DNA of 23,989 nucleotides from assembly GCA_002501605.1 (NCBI GenBank), contig DANW01000011.1, positions 1 to 23,989 on the forward strand, in the 5' to 3' direction. The position numbers were made by a program, and so were the translations under genes. The notes below the pieces were generated by a model. The model was not told where the DNA came from and made no database searches. It saw nothing but the letters and a program-made list of their open reading frames with translations. This stretch comes from Euryarchaeota archaeon UBA28 (GTDB taxonomy: Archaea > Thermoplasmatota > Poseidoniia > Poseidoniales > Thalassarchaeaceae). Shown here piece by piece: positions 7,952 through 17,520 of this stretch (the stretch's first letter is position 1; each line of letters starts with the position of its first letter).

Positions 7952-7992
7952 GCAACGGATGATTCTGGTGCTTGGCTACCTTGAATAAACAT

Positions 7993-8009
7993 TCAGACCT
8001 ACGGTCTGA
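7993..8009. promoter_or_regulatory. Perfect 7-bp inverted repeat between divergent genes, candidate operator
   Basis: TCAGACC and GGTCTGA are separated by three bases (TAC). The palindrome lies between two AT-rich elements, TTGAATAAAC on the rpo7 side and GAATATGG (8014-8021) on the side of the giant surface protein gene. A dimeric regulator bound here could affect both promoters. It is a sequence pattern only; no known motif is recognised. Confidence 0.3.
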
Positions 8010-8063
8010 GAGAGAATATGGTGCGAACGTTCAAGTGTGTTCCAAATACCATTTGTGATTCTG

Positions 8064-11000
8064 ATGGCGACCCTCAGTGAGCGAGATGCCCCGACCGGGC
8101 GAGGAAAAGCTCTCATTATTTCTGCAATAATGCTGTTTGTTGTCATCTATCCGATTTTCTTGATTTCCGATGAGGAGTTGTCAAATTCGAATTACGAAAA
8201 GGTCTCGAGGACTAGTCCTAATATTCCATGGTCGGATGGTGACCAGCCTTGGCCTCAACCAGGAAGAACCCCGGACAGGGGCTCCGGAAGCCCGGCACAT
8301 GACCCAGTTGGGGGCGCTAATTCCCTACTATCGATTACAGACCCCACGATTAATTGGGAATATGGCAACTATGATCTCGGGACGGATTCTCTTGGGACAC
8401 CGATCGGGGACTTTAGCGAGTCGCTAATTGTGGATTCTGATTCATCCGAGAGGTGCGGAGGGAGCTCCCTATTCACCGTCTTGATTCAAACTGATTCATC
8501 TTCTGGAGATAGCTACCTTCGAATAGTCGAAGGTGAGGATTCAGATCTGGCATGGGAAGTTAATCTGGGCCAAAGTGAGAAGGTGAAGGCCTCTCCGTTG
8601 ATTGTTGATATTAATGAGATCGGGGGCCCTGAGATAATTGTCGTTTACGATGTAATTGTTGGCAGTGATGCCAAAATGAAGGTGGAAGCATGGTCCCCTA
8701 TCCTCTCCTGTAGCGTAACGGGGTGGTCTCATAGTGGAAACAAGGATAGTCAAAAGATTTGGTCATGGGAAGACACGGACCTGATGATTAGTAGCGAAGA
8801 AGGGCCTTACACTGGAAGTATATGGGGAAATCACAAACCAACCTCTCAACCACTTCTCGCTGACTTGGACCTTGATGGCGATGCAGAGCTAGTTATCTCT
8901 GCGATCAGAGAGTCTGACAACTCTCCCCAAGTTATTGCGGTCTCTTTGCCTTCTTCGGGGTCTCCTTCGATGTTATGGAGCAAAAGGCTGGGATACGGAA
9001 GCCATGGATCTGACCCAGTATTCGTACAGACCGATGAGAACACCGCATATGTTATGCTAACCACCACTGAATCAACAAACGGTGCTATGTGGCTCTGGAA
9101 GCTAGATTCATCCAGCGGAGACCCGAGTTGGGATGGTAAATCGCTGGGAAATTTAGATGGTGACTCAAATGTCCCCCATATACGACTTCCAGGTCCAATA
9201 GTCGCTAATTTGGATAGTGACGATAATCCAGAGATTATAGTCACAATTCCCACTGACAGTGACTCATCTGGCACATTGGATGGGGCTGAGTACAGGGGAA
9301 TTGAGGTCTCAAATGGCTCGGAAAAGTGGTCTTATTCAGCTCCCAATGGTTATGCAGATGCTCCTCCATTGCCAATAGATACAGACGGAGATGGAGACCA
9401 TGATAGAATGTGTTGGGTAACATGGTGGCAGACGACCACGGCCAGACACGGAATAGCTGGATGTGTAGATGACATAGACACTTCAAGTCCGGATGAGGCT
9501 TGGCATCGAGATCTAGAGCAGAGCAGTGGAACCCCTAATGATGAGATAGCAGTCTCACAACCGATTTGGATGGATATCGAGGGAACGGGTGAGCCTGAGT
9601 TACTGGTTGGCTTTGGACGATCTTTGTGGGCATTCGATGGATCGGAGGGGACTGGTTCGGGGATTAATACAGAATGGTCCAGTGATTTGGAGCTGAATCA
9701 GAGAACATGGTCATCTCCATCATTGGCGGATATTGATGGTGATGGAACCTTAGATGTTATCATTGGTGGAACTGTAATTTCTTTGGAAAGAGCGGATATC
9801 AGGCCTTTGCTTGATGGCAGAGGAATAGAATTCGATCCGACCTCACCAAATCCTGGCCAAGATGTACAAATTACCGCTTTCGTAGAAAATTGCGGTACAT
9901 CCAATCCGGATTCCGATGTAGATGCTGTACTCTATGTAGATGGGATAGAGATAGGTAGGCACCGATTTAGCTCATTGCAGCCAGTGGCCCCGACCGGGAC
10001 TGGGTCTTTTGAGTCGTTTTCCATTGAATGGTCGGGACCACTGGGTGACCATGAATTCACTTTAGAAATCGATCCGTTCGGTAATATATCCCAAACAAGG
10101 ACCGATAACGACTTGTTCGCCAAAGTGTTATCGATAATTCCAACCTACAATGTAACTTTCGAAACGTCTTCAGAACCTGTAAGGATCACGCCGGGAGAGA
10201 CTGAAATTATACAGCCATCAATAAGATCTACTGGCCGTCTATCTGGCACGTGGTCCCTCGGTGTTGATGACTCAGGACTGCCTTCTGGTTGGTCGTGGGC
10301 AGATGTTTCAACAGGAGGGATTGAGAATATTGAAATTCCTGTAGGGGAAACGTGGTCTCCTTCAATCGAAGTAAATGCTCCTGGAACCGCACTTGGTTCC
10401 GACTCTGGTTTTCTTACACTTAGTATGACTTTAGACAGTGACGAAAATGTCACTATTTCCTCAATAGTTCCTGTTGAGGCAAACAGAACTAGGGGTCTTT
10501 CGATAAGGGGCCCAGAGGGTGCTTCATTCAGCACCGGGTATGGATTGATCGGAGATTTTGCTAGGGCATGGATGGTAGTTGAAAATATAGGCAATGCGGC
10601 AGAAAATCAGATTTCTATGGATTGGGATAACACACTGTGGGGAAGCGATCTAAGGCTATACGATAAGGATGGCAATGAGAGGTTTGCATTGGTCCTTGGG
10701 CCGGGGGAGAAACTAGTCTTGGAAGCATACTTAGAGGTTCCTTTAACCAATCAAAATCAACAATCTGTTTCAATTGGTGATCATGTTGAGACGTCACTAA
10801 CGATGTGTGTTGACGGTGATGAGTCTTGCCAGACTGTTGAGTTGACCTTCATTGCATCCGGAGTGGTCAGCCGGAGCCACATCCGAAGTGTCCCAACAAC
10901 AAACCTTGTCTGGAATATAGAGGGCGACAAACCTTCTGGGTCCGATACTTTGACATGGTCTCTTTCTTCTTCTGGAATGGCAAAAACTGGCTGGATATGG

Positions 11001-13727
11001 TCATCATCTGGGGATTTATCGATTAATGGGGACCTTGTTACTTTGGACGTGACTGGTGGAAGCGGGGAGGGGTCGTTGATTTTGGATCTCCCCAGTACTG
11101 CCGCACCAGCTTTTCATCAATTCGAAGACTCAAGTAATGAGTCATCTGATCATTCGCTCAGATTATCACTTGAAATCCTACAAATATACAGGTCATCCAT
11201 GATTACATCATCGCCTTCTGAAGTGCCATTATTGGTTGATGTCGATGAAGAAGCACTCGTTGTATTGAGGCTTGAGAACCCGGGTAACGGAGTAGACTCG
11301 TACGATTTAACTCATTCAGTGTTATTAGACCAAAACATCTCTGAAGATCCCGGAGTAATTGTATCCTTTTCAAGAGACTTAGTCTCATTATCAGCCGGAA
11401 GTCTGACCACTGTCCCCATTACTGTTATTCTCCCTGAAGAAACCCCTGCCAGAGTACCACTCAGGATCTTATTTGTGATGCAATCACTGGGGGATGTCAA
11501 CGTTAGCTCTGAAGTTGAAATTGTATTTCAGGCAAGGCAGGACCACCAATGGGATATCTATCCTTATTTCGTAATTGAAGGGGAGGAAAATGAAGGTGAA
11601 GGGGCATCGGTAATGACTAATCCTGGTGAGGTCTTTGAGATGAGCGTCATAGCCACCAATGTTGGTAATCTCGATGATGATTTGGAGCTGATTACTTCCA
11701 TTTCTACCACTCTAGAGGAAGGGGATGTCTCCACTGATTGGAGTTCATATGGAGATACGGTATTCGGCGTCGGAGTCAATGACAGTGTGATTATGAAAAT
11801 TGGTGCGAGCATCCCTGATAACGCATGGAGTGGTTCGGAGGTTGAGGTTACCGTAACTGCGATTTCGCGAGGACAAGAGATATCCACATTCTCATTCTCA
11901 GTCCAATCGGGTCACGTACCCTCATGGAATGCAATCGTCAATCAGGCTAGCCTAGAAGTAAATCCAGGCGGGTCCGAAATCTTACTCTCAGTAGTACAGA
12001 CTGGAAATTCACCCTCACGCCCCTACATCTCCATGTTCATATCCGGGGAGAGCGGTTGGCAGATTGGGGATGTTGCAGATCTTCCCGTTATCGACCCAGG
12101 CGAAAGTGCCCCCCTACTCCTCAACATTACCCCTCCTGACGATGCCATTCACGGCAGGGCGGTCGAACTGACATTAAGAATTAGAGAAGGTGACTCCACT
12201 GGTCTTTCTGAGATTGTATTCCCACTAAGAGTATCTGCGACCCATGACTTTTCCCTTACTGGATTTGGAGAATGGGTTGTGAGCCGAGATGGAGGATATC
12301 CTCTGGCTCTGTTAGAGAATACTGGAAACTCCCCGAGTACGATCTCGTTAATGGTACTAAGTCTCCCGATTGGATGGGAGGTATCTGGAGATGAGAGTGT
12401 TATTCTAGGAGCTGGAGAGATTTCGGGAGTGCCCCTAGAAGTAATTCCTGACGAATCCTGGGAGGGAGATGTAAAAACCATCCGAATCCTAGCTTCTGAC
12501 ACCGAAGGGAACCAGAGAGAGATTTCTTTGGATACTAGAAAAGAAGATTACTCTTGGGGAAATAGCCCTGTGATTATTTCAACTTCTGGGGATCAGTATG
12601 TGATGAAAATTCACGGGACCAACTCAAGTAGCATTGTTGTTGACTCTGAGTCAGGGATACTTCCATGGATAGATCCAATTGGTTGGCTCTGGGATTCTGA
12701 AATAGGACGAAATGGGAGCTTTATTGTAGATTCATCGATACCCTTGGAATACAAATCATGGGTCTCTGAAATACCTTCTAGAATGGCCAGTTGTTCTATC
12801 AATGGAGATGTCTCTTCAATACAGGCCAATTGTATGATCATGAATGGTACAGAAAATTTCGAATTCACAATAATTCTTTCTGATGACAAGGGGGAAATGA
12901 TTGATTCCATTTCAAGTGAAGTTGGCTCGGGATTGGCTTCAGAGATAATCAATCTAAGTGCAGATGATTGGAGCCCTGAACCGGGTCTTAGCGAGTTAAC
13001 AATCAGAGTGTTAGATTCTAGAGGAGTTGAGGTTTCTTCGACCAGCAGGCTATTTGATGTCAGGAGGACCGATTGGAATGTTGGCCTTGTGGGATTGGAA
13101 ATTGTGGGGACGGGAGAGGGGCAAGAAATATCCATCCTAACCAAGAGAAATAATCAACAAATTTTGGATGGGTCAATTTGTAAGATTGTGGTAGAAGCCG
13201 GCTCATATTCAAGGGAGTACTCTGTGGATATGTCTGAGTCTAGTGCCCTGGCTCCAAGACCGAGTGTAGAAAGGCCAGATGTAAGCGATGGCGTGGAGCT
13301 TGTGGCGACCATCAGCTGCGAGTTCCCATGGGATGAAGACTCCGATCAGACCGATAATGAAGCCAGAATAGTCCTATCTGGTTCGGAGGGTTCAGAAGGA
13401 GGATTTAGCGATTCAAGCACTGCAATAGCTTCTGGTGCCTTGGTTATTGGGGCTTCAATTGCCTTCGCTTGGATGGCTAAAAACTTCAGGGAAGGAAGGG
13501 AGATGATGGAAAAGACTAGGGTGGCAGTAGAAAAGAAGGCATTGGAGAGGAAAACCAAATTGGCTCAAAAGGAGGAAGCCCTACGAGAAGAAGAAAGTGA
13601 AGCAGTAGAAGAGAATCTTGATGAAAAATCGGAGGAAGGGGATATCCAATCAGAAATTGATGGCTCTGAATCCGAAGATTTAGATCCATTTGAGCAGCGT
13701 CTAAATCGATTAAGGACCGGAAAATAG
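8064..13727 (+). CDS. Giant membrane-anchored surface protein with FG-GAP/VCBS-like repeats, CARDB and Ig-like domains
   Basis: The product has 1,887 residues from the ATG at 8064; a GTG at 8037 would add nine. A hydrophobic segment at about 14-37 acts as signal peptide or anchor. Residues about 100-580 carry repeated Asp-rich blade motifs such as ADLDLDGDAELVIS, ANLDSDDNPEIIV, DTDGDGDHD and ADIDGDGTLDVIIGG, typical of calcium-binding FG-GAP/VCBS propellers. A CARDB-like domain spans about 590-690. Several NEW3/CARDB-like Ig modules follow, each marked by a strand ending in N-x-GN (ENIGNA, ENPGNG, TNVGNL, ENTGNS). A C-terminal membrane helix (about 1785-1809) precedes a highly charged, coiled-coil-like cytosolic tail of about 75 residues. 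Overall acidic and Ser/Thr/Asn-rich, as expected for a glycosylated envelope protein. Likely an adhesin, S-layer-associated or scaffold protein; no enzyme motif is seen. Confidence 0.9.
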   Translation: MATLSERDAPTGRGKALIISAIMLFVVIYPIFLISDEELSNSNYEKVSRTSPNIPWSDGDQPWPQPGRTPDRGSGSPAHDPVGGANSLLSITDPTINWEYGNYDLGTDSLGTPIGDFSESLIVDSDSSERCGGSSLFTVLIQTDSSSGDSYLRIVEGEDSDLAWEVNLGQSEKVKASPLIVDINEIGGPEIIVVYDVIVGSDAKMKVEAWSPILSCSVTGWSHSGNKDSQKIWSWEDTDLMISSEEGPYTGSIWGNHKPTSQPLLADLDLDGDAELVISAIRESDNSPQVIAVSLPSSGSPSMLWSKRLGYGSHGSDPVFVQTDENTAYVMLTTTESTNGAMWLWKLDSSSGDPSWDGKSLGNLDGDSNVPHIRLPGPIVANLDSDDNPEIIVTIPTDSDSSGTLDGAEYRGIEVSNGSEKWSYSAPNGYADAPPLPIDTDGDGDHDRMCWVTWWQTTTARHGIAGCVDDIDTSSPDEAWHRDLEQSSGTPNDEIAVSQPIWMDIEGTGEPELLVGFGRSLWAFDGSEGTGSGINTEWSSDLELNQRTWSSPSLADIDGDGTLDVIIGGTVISLERADIRPLLDGRGIEFDPTSPNPGQDVQITAFVENCGTSNPDSDVDAVLYVDGIEIGRHRFSSLQPVAPTGTGSFESFSIEWSGPLGDHEFTLEIDPFGNISQTRTDNDLFAKVLSIIPTYNVTFETSSEPVRITPGETEIIQPSIRSTGRLSGTWSLGVDDSGLPSGWSWADVSTGGIENIEIPVGETWSPSIEVNAPGTALGSDSGFLTLSMTLDSDENVTISSIVPVEANRTRGLSIRGPEGASFSTGYGLIGDFARAWMVVENIGNAAENQISMDWDNTLWGSDLRLYDKDGNERFALVLGPGEKLVLEAYLEVPLTNQNQQSVSIGDHVETSLTMCVDGDESCQTVELTFIASGVVSRSHIRSVPTTNLVWNIEGDKPSGSDTLTWSLSSSGMAKTGWIWSSSGDLSINGDLVTLDVTGGSGEGSLILDLPSTAAPAFHQFEDSSNESSDHSLRLSLEILQIYRSSMITSSPSEVPLLVDVDEEALVVLRLENPGNGVDSYDLTHSVLLDQNISEDPGVIVSFSRDLVSLSAGSLTTVPITVILPEETPARVPLRILFVMQSLGDVNVSSEVEIVFQARQDHQWDIYPYFVIEGEENEGEGASVMTNPGEVFEMSVIATNVGNLDDDLELITSISTTLEEGDVSTDWSSYGDTVFGVGVNDSVIMKIGASIPDNAWSGSEVEVTVTAISRGQEISTFSFSVQSGHVPSWNAIVNQASLEVNPGGSEILLSVVQTGNSPSRPYISMFISGESGWQIGDVADLPVIDPGESAPLLLNITPPDDAIHGRAVELTLRIREGDSTGLSEIVFPLRVSATHDFSLTGFGEWVVSRDGGYPLALLENTGNSPSTISLMVLSLPIGWEVSGDESVILGAGEISGVPLEVIPDESWEGDVKTIRILASDTEGNQREISLDTRKEDYSWGNSPVIISTSGDQYVMKIHGTNSSSIVVDSESGILPWIDPIGWLWDSEIGRNGSFIVDSSIPLEYKSWVSEIPSRMASCSINGDVSSIQANCMIMNGTENFEFTIILSDDKGEMIDSISSEVGSGLASEIINLSADDWSPEPGLSELTIRVLDSRGVEVSSTSRLFDVRRTDWNVGLVGLEIVGTGEGQEISILTKRNNQQILDGSICKIVVEAGSYSREYSVDMSESSALAPRPSVERPDVSDGVELVATISCEFPWDEDSDQTDNEARIVLSGSEGSEGGFSDSSTAIASGALVIGASIAFAWMAKNFREGREMMEKTRVAVEKKALERKTKLAQKEEALREEESEAVEENLDEKSEEGDIQSEIDGSESEDLDPFEQRLNRLRTGK

Positions 13728-13737
13728 TGGTGAAATA

Positions 13738-14364
13738 GTGTCCGTACAATCAAACCTTCCAAGCTTCCATACATTCGACCCGATAACCCATGACCCAATT
13801 GAAGTGATACCTCAGATACAATCTTCCTTAGGTGGCGATCACGAAGAGCTAAAGCGGGTAAAACCCAACTCAGCGGACATTCAAAATCTTAGAGCGGGTA
13901 TAGAGCCGGGTATTGATCCAGCTACATTGCTTTATCTAACAATTATTGACTTGGATGAATTTGGTGGCCGTACCGAGGGAATAGATGCGGGTGTAGGGAA
14001 GGAGAGGTTGGGCCGATTCCCCTACGCTGATGGAAATATTGTGACATACCTACTAACGTATACTAAGCAAAAGGGAGATATGACAACATTGCATGAATTG
14101 TTGTATAAGTTATCTGATGGACTCTCAGAAGATAATCTCGGAGAGGCTGGTTTCAGGGATGGATTCGGTGGATTAACTCTTCTTGGGTGGCTCAATAGAA
14201 AAGAGGTTTCTGAATTGCAGAGGTCTATCCGATCTGGCAGGTGGGAGGTACTATCTGAAGAACCGTTGGATGGGGGAGTTGACTATGCTTTTAGACTACT
14301 CTTAGCGATGTTGAGGGCTGCTCAAAGGAGAAAGTGCGGCGTATTGATGAGAAGGCATTCGTAA
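13738..14364 (+). CDS. Conserved-looking protein of unknown function
   Basis: I do not recognise this 208-residue protein. It is soluble, mixed alpha/beta, without signal or membrane segment. Notable stretches are a short Pro-rich N-terminus, AGIEPGIDPATLLYLTIIDLDEFGG at about 53-77 (acidic strand with DLDE), a Gly-rich middle (GFRDGFGGLTLLGWL at 139-153) and a basic C-terminal helix ending RAAQRRKCGVLMRRHS. It starts with GTG ten bases after the surface-protein stop, with GGTGA just upstream, so it is probably co-transcribed. Its TAA directly abuts the stop of convergent purC. Confidence 0.7.
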   Translation: MSVQSNLPSFHTFDPITHDPIEVIPQIQSSLGGDHEELKRVKPNSADIQNLRAGIEPGIDPATLLYLTIIDLDEFGGRTEGIDAGVGKERLGRFPYADGNIVTYLLTYTKQKGDMTTLHELLYKLSDGLSEDNLGEAGFRDGFGGLTLLGWLNRKEVSELQRSIRSGRWEVLSEEPLDGGVDYAFRLLLAMLRAAQRRKCGVLMRRHS

Positions 14365-15276
14365 CTAGAATTGCTGACCGGTTAATCGCTCGTACATGCT
14401 TGCGTACAGATCCGCAGTTTGTTTGATTATCTCATCTGGCAATGCTGGAATTGGTGGCTCTTCATTGCCCTTCTCTCTAGCTTCATACAGCTCTTCATAG
14501 TGACCAGTTCCCAGATAATGCTCCCTGACAAATTCCTTCGATAGGGACACTATCTTTCCGTTTCTGTAGTCCTCTGCGGCCCACCACCTATCCTCATCAA
14601 GGGTTCCAAAAGAGTCGACAAGGACAGGTATTCTGCCCGGGCCTAAAGCAAATTCCTTCTTCCCATCTACATGAATTAGACCTCTTTTTGAGGCCTCCTT
14701 GTCTATAATCTCGTCAATTTTGACTACAATATCCAAAATAGCATCGAATTCCTCCTCTCTGAGATTTGAAATCTCCAATGCCTCATCTCTATCCAATAAT
14801 CTGTCAAACTTCTCAAATTTGGTTGAGACCTCTAGGTATGGTTTTGGTAGCTTCACGCCCTGATGGAGAACTGTTCCAGGGTCAAAACCGAATTCTTCTG
14901 GCCCTACGTCGCCCCTTTCGTATCTTCTCCATCCCCCACCGGCTAGATAGTGTCTACAAATTACCTCAAGGGGGACGAACACATTCTCCATATCTCTTGG
15001 AATTTGGCCTGGCTCCCTTATTACGTCAAATCTTCTTGCCAAAACTCTGTCTGGAGCGTTCATTTCGATGATATGGGTTTCACAAATATTGGCGTCCTCG
15101 ACAAGCTTGAACCAGTGACAGGAAGTTCGGTTGAGGCTCTCGCCCTTCCTTGGAACGAGGCTTGGGATAATCTGATCAAAAACACTAATCTGATCGGTGT
15201 ATCTGAATTCTATAATATCTGGATCCTCTGTACTCCATACTTCCTTTACCTTGCCCTTGTACAACATGCTTGCCAT
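14365..15276 (-). CDS. purC: Phosphoribosylaminoimidazole-succinocarboxamide (SAICAR) synthase
   Basis: PurC joins CAIR and aspartate using ATP in de novo purine synthesis. Visible family motifs are LYKGKVKEVW (5-14), the SAICAR signature 1 region PLEVICRHYLAGGGWRRY (102-119), LPKPYLEVSTKFEKFDR (143-159) and the signature 2 region LVDSFGTLDEDRWW (219-232). In the last motif the usual acidic residue after the Asp is Ser, a divergent but not obviously fatal change. The 303-residue length resembles the longer, eukaryote/archaeal-like forms rather than the roughly 240-residue bacterial enzyme. A second in-frame ATG at 15267 (MLYKGKVKEVW) fits the family N-terminus equally well. No other pur gene is nearby. 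Confidence 0.93.
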   Translation of the reverse strand: MASMLYKGKVKEVWSTEDPDIIEFRYTDQISVFDQIIPSLVPRKGESLNRTSCHWFKLVEDANICETHIIEMNAPDRVLARRFDVIREPGQIPRDMENVFVPLEVICRHYLAGGGWRRYERGDVGPEEFGFDPGTVLHQGVKLPKPYLEVSTKFEKFDRLLDRDEALEISNLREEEFDAILDIVVKIDEIIDKEASKRGLIHVDGKKEFALGPGRIPVLVDSFGTLDEDRWWAAEDYRNGKIVSLSKEFVREHYLGTGHYEELYEAREKGNEEPPIPALPDEIIKQTADLYASMYERLTGQQF

Positions 15277-15316
15277 GAGCCAAGCGAGTGAAAGACGAAA
15301 ATGAACATTACTGAAG

Positions 15317-15340
15317 GGCGGTCAGCCTGCCCACACCGCC
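15317..15340. promoter_or_regulatory. Inverted repeat next to the transporter promoter, candidate operator
   Basis: GGCGGT and ACCGCC form six-base arms separated by twelve bases, immediately upstream of the TATA-like element at 15343. The region also serves as the upstream region of divergent purC. A regulator bound here would touch the TFB-recognition side of the transporter promoter. Low certainty. Confidence 0.25.
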
Positions 15341-15342
15341 GG

Positions 15343-15352
15343 TACTATATCC
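15343..15352 (+). promoter_or_regulatory. TATA box of the amino-acid transporter genes
   Basis: TACTATATCC lies about 34 bases before the ATG at 15382. A strong ribosome site AGGGGGAG (15371-15378) sits four bases before the ATG. The spacing implies a very short leader; transcription could start at or just ahead of the ribosome site. Confidence 0.45.
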
Positions 15353-15381
15353 AAAGAACTGTACCAAGCTAGGGGGAGCGG

Positions 15382-17520
15382 ATGAGTGAAACTACAATTT
15401 CTCTGAGGGATGCCCCATCTAAAGGTCGGATTTACGGATATTTTGTCTTAGCCTCATTTTCGTTTTTACTGGTCTCCACAACTGCAGTTGCTCAGGAATA
15501 CAGAAGTGGGTGGGATGTGGTAGAAAGTGGGACCAATAATGACTTGTTTTCAGTTGAGGCAACGGAGGACGAAATATGGGCCTTCGGCGAGGACGGGGTC
15601 GTATTGGGGAGTCAGGATGGTGGCCTGTCATGGAGTCATGCCAACGTGATTACATCATCTGACTTGTCTATGTCTGACTCTGGATTTGGATCGATTTTAG
15701 CCGCAAGCACAGATGGTACGGTCATAATCAAACTTGAGTCTACCTCTCAATGGGCCGATATCTCATTTGAGATAGGTGAAGAGAGTATCAGTGGAGTTTC
15801 TCTTATTCGGAATAATTCTGTTATTGCAGTAGGAAGCAACGGATCCATATGGAAGTATGAATCGGAAACATGGAGTGATTACTCGGTAAGTGGAGTGGAT
15901 CTTCTTGATGTTTCGTTCCTGGATTCCGAAAGAGGGATTGCCGTAGGTGAAGAGGGGGCCATCCTTTTTTCTGACGATGGGGGAGTTACCTGGGATTACA
16001 GGGATTCGCCGTCAGAAGCATCATCATCCAGAATTATTGATATCGAGTTCTATAGTGATATAAGGGCATACGCCATTACTGATAATGGAGAAGTTCTGAA
16101 GTCCTCCAGGGAGATATCCACTCAAGTTGGATTCCTTTGGAATATGCAATATTTTGAGTCAGAGGGAGGATCGAGTAACCTTGGTGCTAATTTGACATCA
16201 ATCGAGGTTGCTACTACGAATAAATTCCTACTTTCTGGCTCTGGAGGATATCTCTCTATGAGCAAGGACGGCGGGAATATCGTGACCAAGCAATTGATTC
16301 CTGTGGATAATTTGACATCTTTCAATGACATTGTGATGATAGATGGGTTCAATGGAATAACCGTGGGTAGTGGCGGGACCATTCTGATTACTGAAAGATC
16401 GGGCGAGGATGAACAAGTTGGATTTGAGGTGAGAGACTTTAGTGAGTTTGGAGGCTTTGTTGACTATTCTAAAGGTATGTTGATTGATGGCCTGTTCGCT
16501 ACAATAAATATCGTTTTATTCGGGATTTTCCTTGGATTCTTCTTAGGAATCACACTATCCATGATGAAGACCTCCCCTCTCACATTAAAGGAAATCGCTG
16601 AAAAAAGGAGCTTGAATTTGGTTCGACTATTCGGGGCTTTGGCCTTCATTGTTGGATTCATGTTCTTGAATTACCTCGTTCCCATAGTTAAGGGACTTGG
16701 ACTAGATGGTTGGGAATACATCTATGCCCCCATTGGAATTATTAATCCGGGAGGGATAACTGGGGATTTGCAGTTCGAGAACTTCGCATACCTAATTTTT
16801 GGAGTAAGTCTGATTTTACTTGGATCATTATTTATATCCGCGAACGGCGAGTACAAGAAATCGGAGCGAGAACTCTTTGGCAGAACTGTATTATGGAATC
16901 CATGGGGAGTCCGGCCTCTGAACTTCATTGCCACCATATACACCGACATATTCAGGAATACTCCGTTGATTGTGCAGTTCCTGTTCATTCACTTTGGGAT
17001 TCAAATAGGGGCCCTTATCGGAGACCCAGCCGCAGAATTGCTCGAGGGTTCGACAGGTTTCATCGCAACTTTCCTGAGGGACGATATTCTTTCAAACAGG
17101 GCGTGTGTGAGTGCAATATTCGCACTCGGACTTAATTCCGGTGCTTACCAATGTGAGACCATTAGAGGTGCAATCTCTGCGATTCCATCGGGACAAATGG
17201 AAGCAGGCAGGAGTATTGGTCTGAACTATATGCAGACAATGAGATTGATTATAATGCCTCAAGCAATCAGGATCTGTATACCCCCAATGGGAAATGAAAT
17301 GGTCAATTTGGTCCTCAACTCGTCCTTGGCAATGGTTATTGGATACTCTGAATTGACAAGAAAAGCTAAGTTAATCAATGCCGTAACTTTCCAAGTCTTT
17401 TGGTCATATGGAATGGTTCTAATTTCCTACTTCATAGTCACGTGGACTTTGGCTTTGATACTACGTTACCTGGAAAATAAAACTAGGATACCAGGTTTAG
17501 GAATATCCGGAGGAGCTTGA
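15382..17520 (+). CDS. Polar amino-acid ABC transporter permease fused to a secreted YCF48-like beta-propeller
   Basis: The 712-residue protein has a signal-like segment (17-37, ending TTAVAQ). It is followed by a beta-propeller domain (about 43-340) with the YCF48/BNR pattern G-x2-G-x4-S-x-DGG-x2-W at 69-84 and 189-204, and a weaker copy at 287-299. A HisM/GlnP/AapQ-type permease then runs from about 365 to the end. Its hallmarks are FRNTPLIVQFLF (524-535), LNSGAYQCETIRGAI (584-598) and the EAA loop GQMEAGRSIGLNYMQTMR (604-621) that docks on the ATPase. Between the first permease helix and the core is an insert with about two extra hydrophobic segments (413-435, 466-486), reminiscent of AapQ/AapM. 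The propeller would be extracellular, consistent with the known outside N-terminus of this permease family. No substrate-binding protein is nearby, so the propeller may replace or help one. The stop abuts the ATPase start. Confidence 0.92.
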   Translation: MSETTISLRDAPSKGRIYGYFVLASFSFLLVSTTAVAQEYRSGWDVVESGTNNDLFSVEATEDEIWAFGEDGVVLGSQDGGLSWSHANVITSSDLSMSDSGFGSILAASTDGTVIIKLESTSQWADISFEIGEESISGVSLIRNNSVIAVGSNGSIWKYESETWSDYSVSGVDLLDVSFLDSERGIAVGEEGAILFSDDGGVTWDYRDSPSEASSSRIIDIEFYSDIRAYAITDNGEVLKSSREISTQVGFLWNMQYFESEGGSSNLGANLTSIEVATTNKFLLSGSGGYLSMSKDGGNIVTKQLIPVDNLTSFNDIVMIDGFNGITVGSGGTILITERSGEDEQVGFEVRDFSEFGGFVDYSKGMLIDGLFATINIVLFGIFLGFFLGITLSMMKTSPLTLKEIAEKRSLNLVRLFGALAFIVGFMFLNYLVPIVKGLGLDGWEYIYAPIGIINPGGITGDLQFENFAYLIFGVSLILLGSLFISANGEYKKSERELFGRTVLWNPWGVRPLNFIATIYTDIFRNTPLIVQFLFIHFGIQIGALIGDPAAELLEGSTGFIATFLRDDILSNRACVSAIFALGLNSGAYQCETIRGAISAIPSGQMEAGRSIGLNYMQTMRLIIMPQAIRICIPPMGNEMVNLVLNSSLAMVIGYSELTRKAKLINAVTFQVFWSYGMVLISYFIVTWTLALILRYLENKTRIPGLGISGGA

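Noticed and set aside
12611..13144. 177-codon minus-strand frame inside the giant surface protein gene
   Set aside because: Antisense shadow of Ser/Asp-rich coding sequence; the plus-strand protein is continuous and domain-bearing through this region.
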